Below, in pieces: positions 63,401 through 64,000 of a stretch of DNA of 64,000 nt; position 1 is the first letter of the stretch; every line of letters begins with the position of its first letter. This DNA is from Paraphysomonas bandaiensis (Eukaryota > Chrysophyceae): the NCBI GenBank assembly GCA_965644295.1, contig CBFFRP010000136.1, forward strand, positions 1-64,000, written 5' to 3'. A program made the position numbers and the translations under genes. The notes under the pieces are model-generated. The model did not search any database and had not been told where the DNA came from. It worked only from the letters and a program-made list of their open reading frames with translations.

Positions 63401-64000
63401 GCGGTGAGCCAAGCGCAGTTCCAAGTGGTGAACCCAGCGGTATTCCAAGTGGAGTACCATCAAGTATTCCAAGTGGAGAGCCGTCAGCTCTTCCTAGTGG
63501 TGAGCCAAGTGCTGTTCCAAGTGGTGAGCCAAGTGGTACACCAACGGGGGAACCAAGTAGTATTCCTAGTGGTGAACCAACGTCGATTCCCAGCGGGGAA
63601 CCTTCAAGTGTTCCAAGTGGAGAGCCCACATCACTTCCGAGTGGGGAACCTAGTAGTATACCCAGTGGCGAGCCAACATCTCTTCCAAGTGGGGAACCGT
63701 CTAGTGTACCTAGCGGTGAGCCAAGTGCTGTTCCAAGTGGTGAACCTAGCAGTGTTCCTAGTGGTGAGCCGAGTAGTGTACCTAGCGGTGAGCCAAGTGC
63801 TGTTCCAAGTGGAGAGCCTACATCTATTCCCAGTGGTGAACCTAGTAGTATTCCCAGCGGTGAGCCAACATCTCTTCCAAGTGGGGAACCTAGCAGTATT
63901 CCTAGCGGTGAGCCAAGCGCAGTTCCAAGTGGTGAACCCAGCGGTATTCCAAGTGGAGTACCATCAAGTATTCCAAGTGGAGAGCCGTCAGCTCTTCCGA
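51478..64000 (+). CDS. Giant secreted PSGEP-octad repeat protein (3' end beyond window)
   Basis: The frame opens at ATG 51478 and is still in the same frame at the last base, with no stop or intron: over 4170 codons. The first about 20 residues ([16 protein letters not shown]…) are a signal peptide. After a short lead-in the rest is tandem octads of the form [32 protein letters not shown] or PTGEPSSV, roughly 515 units. Each octad carries two Pro and normally one Glu and almost no basic residue, so the chain should be extended (polyproline-II-like), strongly acidic and Ser/Thr-rich, a good target for O-glycosylation. It resembles the PT-repeat (x-P-T/S-x) secreted proteins of diatoms, brown algae and other protists. 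It is likely a cell-wall, mucilage or adhesive protein; this role is inference. Long antisense frames over it are by-products of the repeat. Confidence 0.88.
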   Translation, partial: MKLLAYLFLCVFISVQITIVDTTNHPTSLPSCNPSGVPSRMPSGVPTGEPSGVPTHIPSISPSGEPSSIPSGEPTSVPSGEPSSIPSDEPTSLPSGEPSSVPSGEPSGQPSGEPSSIPSGEPSGMPSGDPTSVPSGEPSGVPSGEPTSVPSRVPSCIPSSEPSALPSVDPSSIPSGEPSGIPTGEPSSIPSGDPTSKPSGEPSSIPSGEPTSLPSGEPTSLPSGEPSNVPSGEPSAVPSGEPSSVPSGEPSGIPTGEPSSIPSGEPTSIPSREPSSMPSGEPTSLPSGVPSSVPSGGPSAVPSGEPSGIPSGVPSSIPSGEPSALPSGEPSSIPSGEPSAVPSGEPSGIPTGEPSSIPSGEPTSIPSGEPSSVPSGEPTSLPSGEPSSIPSGEPTSLPSGEPSSVPSGEPSAVPSGEPSSVPSGEPSSVPTGEPSSVPSGEPTSIPSGEPSSIPSGEPSEVPSGEPSSIPSGEPSAVPSGEPSSIPSGEPSAVPSGEPSSIPSGEPTPVPSGEPTSNPSVVPSNIPSGEPSSIPSGEPSSIPSGEPTSLPSGEPSSVPSGEPSAVPSGEPSSVPSGEPSSVPTGEPSSVPSGEPTSIPSGEPSSIPSGEPSAVPSGEPSSIPSGVPSSIPSGEPTPVPSGEPTSYPSGVPSSIPSGEPTSIPSGEPSSVPSGEPTSLPSGEPSSVPSGEPSAVPSGEPSSVPSGEPSSVPTGEPSSVPSGEPTSIPSGEPSSIPSGEPTSLPSGEPSSVPSGEPSAVPSGEPSGIPSGEPSALPSREPSSIPSGEPSGIPTREPSSIPSGEPTSIPSGEPSSFPSGEPSAVPSGEPSGIPSGEPSALPSGEPSSIPSGEPSAVPSGEPSGIPTGEPSSVPSGEPTSLPSGEPSSIPSGEPTSLPSGEPSSVPSGEPSAVPSGEPSSVPSGEPSSVPTGEPSSVPSGEPTSIPSGEPSSIPSGEPTSLPSGEPSSIPSGEPSAVPSGEPSGIPSGEPSSIPSGEPSGTPTGEPSSIPSGEPTSIPSGEPSSVPSGEPTSLPSGEPSSIPSGEPSAVPSSEPSSVPSGEPSSIPTGEPSRIPSGEPSAVPSGEPSGTPTGEPSSIPSGEPTSIPSGEPSSVPSGEPTSFPSGEPSSIPSGEPTSLPSGEPSSVPSGEPSAVPSGEPSSVPSGEPSSVPTGEPSSVPSGEPTSIPSGEPSSIPSGEPTSLPSGEPSSIPSGEPSAVPSGEPSGIPSGEPSSIPSGEPSALPSGEPSSIPSGEPTSIPSGEPSSVPSGEPTSLPSIEPSSIPSGEPTSLPSGEPSSVPSGEPSAVPSGEPSSVPSGEPSSVPTGEPSSVPSGEPTSIPSGEPSSIPSGEPTSLPSGEPSGIPSGEPSALPSGEPSSIPSGEPSAVPSGEPSGTPTGKPSSIPSGEPTSIPSGEPSSVPSGEPTSLPSIEPSSIPSGEPTSLPSGEPSSVPSGEPSAVPSGEPSSIPSGEPSTVPTGEPSSVPSGEPTSIPSGEPSSVPSGEPSAVPSGEPSGIPSGEPSAVPSGEPSSIPSGEPSGTPTGKPSSIPSGEPTSLPSGEPSSVPSGEPSAVPSGEPSSVPSGEPSAVPSGEPSSVPSGEPSTVPTGEPSSIPSGEPSAVPSGEPSGIPSGEPSSIPSGEPSALPSGEPSSIPSGEPSAVPSGEPSSVPSGEPSAVPSGEPSSVPSGDPSTVPTGEPSSIPSGEPTSIPSGEPSAVPSGEPSGIPSGEPSASPSGKPSSIPSGEPSAVPSGEPSGIPTGEPSSIPSGEPTSIPSGEPSSVPSGEPTSLPSGEPSSIPSGEPTSLPSGEPSSVPSGEPSAVPSGEPSRVPSGEPSSVPTGEPSSVPSGEPTSIPSGEPSSIPSGEPSAVPSGEPSGIPSGEPSSIPSGEPSSIPSREPSAVPSGEPSGTPTGEPSSIPSGEPTSIPSGEPSSVPSGEPTSLPSGEPSSIPSGEPTSLPSGEPSSVPSGEPSAVPSGEPSSVPSGEPSSVPTGEPSSVPSGEPTSIPSGEPSSIPSGEPTSLPSGEPSSIPSGEPSAVPSGEPSGIPSGEPSSIPSGEPSSIPSGEPSSIPSGEPSSIPTGEPSSIPSGEPTSIPSGEPSSVPSGEPTSLPSGEPSSIPSGEPTSLPSGEPSSVPSGEPSAVPSGEPSSVPSGEPSSVPTGEPSSVPSGEPTSIPSGEPSSIPSGEPSAVPSGEPSSIPSGEPSALPSGEPSSIPSGEPSAVPSGEPSGIPTGEPSGIPSGEPTSIPSGEPSSVPSGEPTSLPSGEPSSIPSGEPTSLPSGEPSSVPSAEPSAVPSGEPSSVPSGEPSSVPTGVPSSVPSGEPTSIPSGEPSSIPSGEPTSLPSGEPYSVPSGEPSGIPSGEPSASPSGEPSSIPSGEPSAVPSGEPSGIPTGEPSSIPSGEPTSIPSGEPSGVPSGEPTSLPSGEPSSIPSGEPTSLPSGEPSSVPSGEPSAVPSGEPSSVPSGEPSSVPTGEPSSVPSGEPTSIPSGEPSSIPSGEPTSLPSGEPSSVPSGEPSAVPSGEPSGIPSGEPSASPSGKPSSIPSGEPSAVPSGEPSGTPTGEPSSIPSGEPTSIPSGEPSSVPSGEPTSLPSGEPSSIPSGEPTSLPSGEPSSVPSGEPSAVPSGEPSSVPSGEPSSVPTGEPSSVPSGEPTSIPSGEPSSIPSGEPTSLPSGEPSSIPSGEPSAVPSGEPSGIPSGEPSSIPSGEPSSIPSGEPSSIPSGEPSAVPSGEPSGIPTGEPSSIPSGEPTSIPSGEPSSVPSGEPTSLPSGEPSSIPSGEPTSLPSGEPSSVPSGEPSAVPSGEPSRVPSGEPSSVPTGEPSSVPSGEPTSIPSGEPSSIPSGEPTSLPSGEPSSIPSGEPSAVPSGEPSGIPSGEPSSIPSGEPSALPSGEPSSIPSGEPSAVPSGEPSGIPTGEPSSIPSGEPTSIPSGEPSSVPSGEPTSLPSGEPSSIPSGEPTSLPSGEPSNVPSGEPSAVPSGEPSSAPSGEPTSIPSGEPSSIPSGEPTSLPSGEPSSVPSGEPSAVPSGEPSGIPSGEPSSIPSGEPSALPSGEPSSIPSGEPSAVPSGEPSGIPTGEPSSIPSGEPTSIPSGEPSSVPSGEPTSLPSGEPSSIPSGEPTSLPSGEPSSVPSGEPSAVPSGEPSRVPSGEPSSVPTGEPSSVPSGEPTSIPSGEPSSIPSGEPTSLPSGEPSSVPSGEPSAVPSGEPSGIPSGEPSASPSGKPSSVPSGEPSGIPTGEPSSIPSGEPTSIPSGEPSSVPSGEPTSLPSGEPSSIPSGEPTSLPSGEPSSVPSGEPSAIPSGEPSSVPSGEPSSVPTGEPSSVPSGEPTSIPSGEPSSIPSGEPTSLPSGEPSSIPSGEPSAVPSGEPSGIPSGEPSSIPSGEPSALPSGEPSSIPSGEPSAVPSGEPSGTPTGEPSSIPSGEPTSIPSGEPSSVPSGEPTSLPSGEPSSIPSGEPTSLPSGEPSSVPSGEPSAVPSGEPSGIPSGEPSALPSGEPSSIPSGEPSAVPSGEPSGTPTGEPSSIPSGEPTSIPSGEPSSVPSGEPTSFPSGEPSSIPSGEPTSLPSGEPSSVPSGEPSAVPSGEPSSVPSGEPSSVPTGEPSSVPSGEPTSIPSGEPSSIPSGEPTSLPSGEPSSIPSGEPSAVPSGEPSGIPSGEPSSIPSGEPSALPSGEPSSIPSGEPSAVPSGEPSGTPTGEPSSIPSGEPTSIPSGEPSSVPSGEPTSLPSGEPSSIPSGEPTSLPSGEPSSVPSGEPSAVPSGEPSSVPSGEPSSVPSGEPSAVPSGEPTSLPSGEPSSIPSGEPTSLPSGEPSSIPSGEPSAVPSGEPSGIPSGEPSSIPSGEPSALPSGEPSSIPSGEPSAVPSGEPSGTPTGEPSSIPSGEPTSIPSGEPSSVPSGEPTSLPSGEPSSIPSGEPTSLPSGEPSSVPSGEPSAVPSGEPSSVPSGEPSSVPSGEPSAVPSGEPTSIPSGEPSSIPSGEPTSLPSGEPSSIPSGEPSAVPSGEPSGIPSGVPSSIPSGEPSALPSGEPSAVPSGEPSGTPTGEPSSIPSGEPTSIPSGEPSSVPSGEPTSLPSGEPSSIPSGEPTSLPSGEPSSVPSGEPSAVPSGEPSSVPSGEPSSVPSGEPSAVPSGEPTSIPSGEPSSIPSGEPTSLPSGEPSSIPSGEPSAVPSGEPSGIPSGVPSSIPSGEPSALP
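51820..64000 (+). repeat. 24-bp coding minisatellite with higher-order structure
   Basis: The basic period is exactly 24 bp. Above this lies a higher-order unit of about 19-22 octads (456-528 bp), visible from recurrence of the rare CCGACGGGCGAACC segment at, for example, 54253, 54973, 55429, 56965, 57421, 57925, 58381, 58861, 59365, 59893, 60901 and 61381. Spacings are always multiples of 24. Higher-order copies share the same synonymous codons at each position. The first part, before about 52700, is more irregular. Confidence 0.95.

Noticed and set aside
51549-63629. Very long minus-strand ORFs of Gly-Ser-Pro-Leu-Gly repeats (up to 3,406 codons)
   Set aside because: They are the antisense of the plus-strand octad array; a 24-bp repeat without stops in one antisense unit stays open throughout. 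They lack a signal peptide or unique N-terminus, while the plus frame starts with one.
51820-64000. CRISPR-like regular short repeats
   Set aside because: Units are contiguous 24-bp coding repeats with no unique spacers, in a eukaryotic gene.

Overview
This window is nuclear DNA of a eukaryote. Genes are split by many very short GT-AG introns (mostly 35-65 bp, longest seen 124 bp). They encode cohesin SMC3, mitochondrial complex I NDUFV1, riboflavin kinase, nucleoporins and DPM1, alongside a 5S rRNA gene and eukaryotic transposons. The very long secreted protein made of Pro-Ser-Gly-Glu-Pro octads, and a Copia integrase with a TPRDTPE-type motif, fit a protist or alga (a stramenopile-like lineage is my best guess). 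The species cannot be fixed from sequence alone.

Layout. 1-5144: an intact Ty1/Copia retrotransposon with identical LTR copies, inserted into a reading frame whose 3' end survives at 5145-5312. 6636-7407: a two-exon gene of unknown function. 8627-8848: a small inverted duplication. 8996-13213: a 4.2-kb foldback element, two almost identical 2.05-kb arms around a 94-bp loop, flanked by TTA. 13842-15024: a multi-pass membrane protein with an internal duplication. 16264-20729: SMC3 (+). 21379-22950: NDUFV1 (-). 23043-23354: a large ACAT microsatellite. 23639-24229: riboflavin kinase (+). 25624-30875: an IQ-motif and WW-domain protein (-). 31473-35363: Nup93/Nic96 (+). 36.6-38.2 kb: a hAT-like MITE, a hairpin in a zinc-finger-like fragment, a broken TMEM184-like fragment and a small secreted protein. 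39362-40753: a Nup50-like Ran-binding protein (-). 41.0-43.2 kb: a broken gag, a 144-bp perfect palindrome and a 123-bp direct repeat. 43486-44605: a secreted SRPBCC/START-like protein (-). 45177-48983: an FG-like, TPR and J-domain protein (+). 49506-50566: DPM1 (-). 50877-50991: 5S rRNA (-). 51478 to the window end: the start of a giant secreted PSGEP-repeat protein (+).

I rebuilt exon structures by hand; every junction given keeps the reading frame and conserved family motifs. Most host genes are single-copy housekeeping genes arranged as divergent or convergent neighbours, with no operon logic. Three proteins point to the nuclear pore or Ran system (Nup93, the Nup50-like protein, and possibly the FG-like TPR-J protein). 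The accessory signal is dominated by inverted duplications of every size (about 85 bp to 2 kb) and by tandem repeats inside coding sequence.
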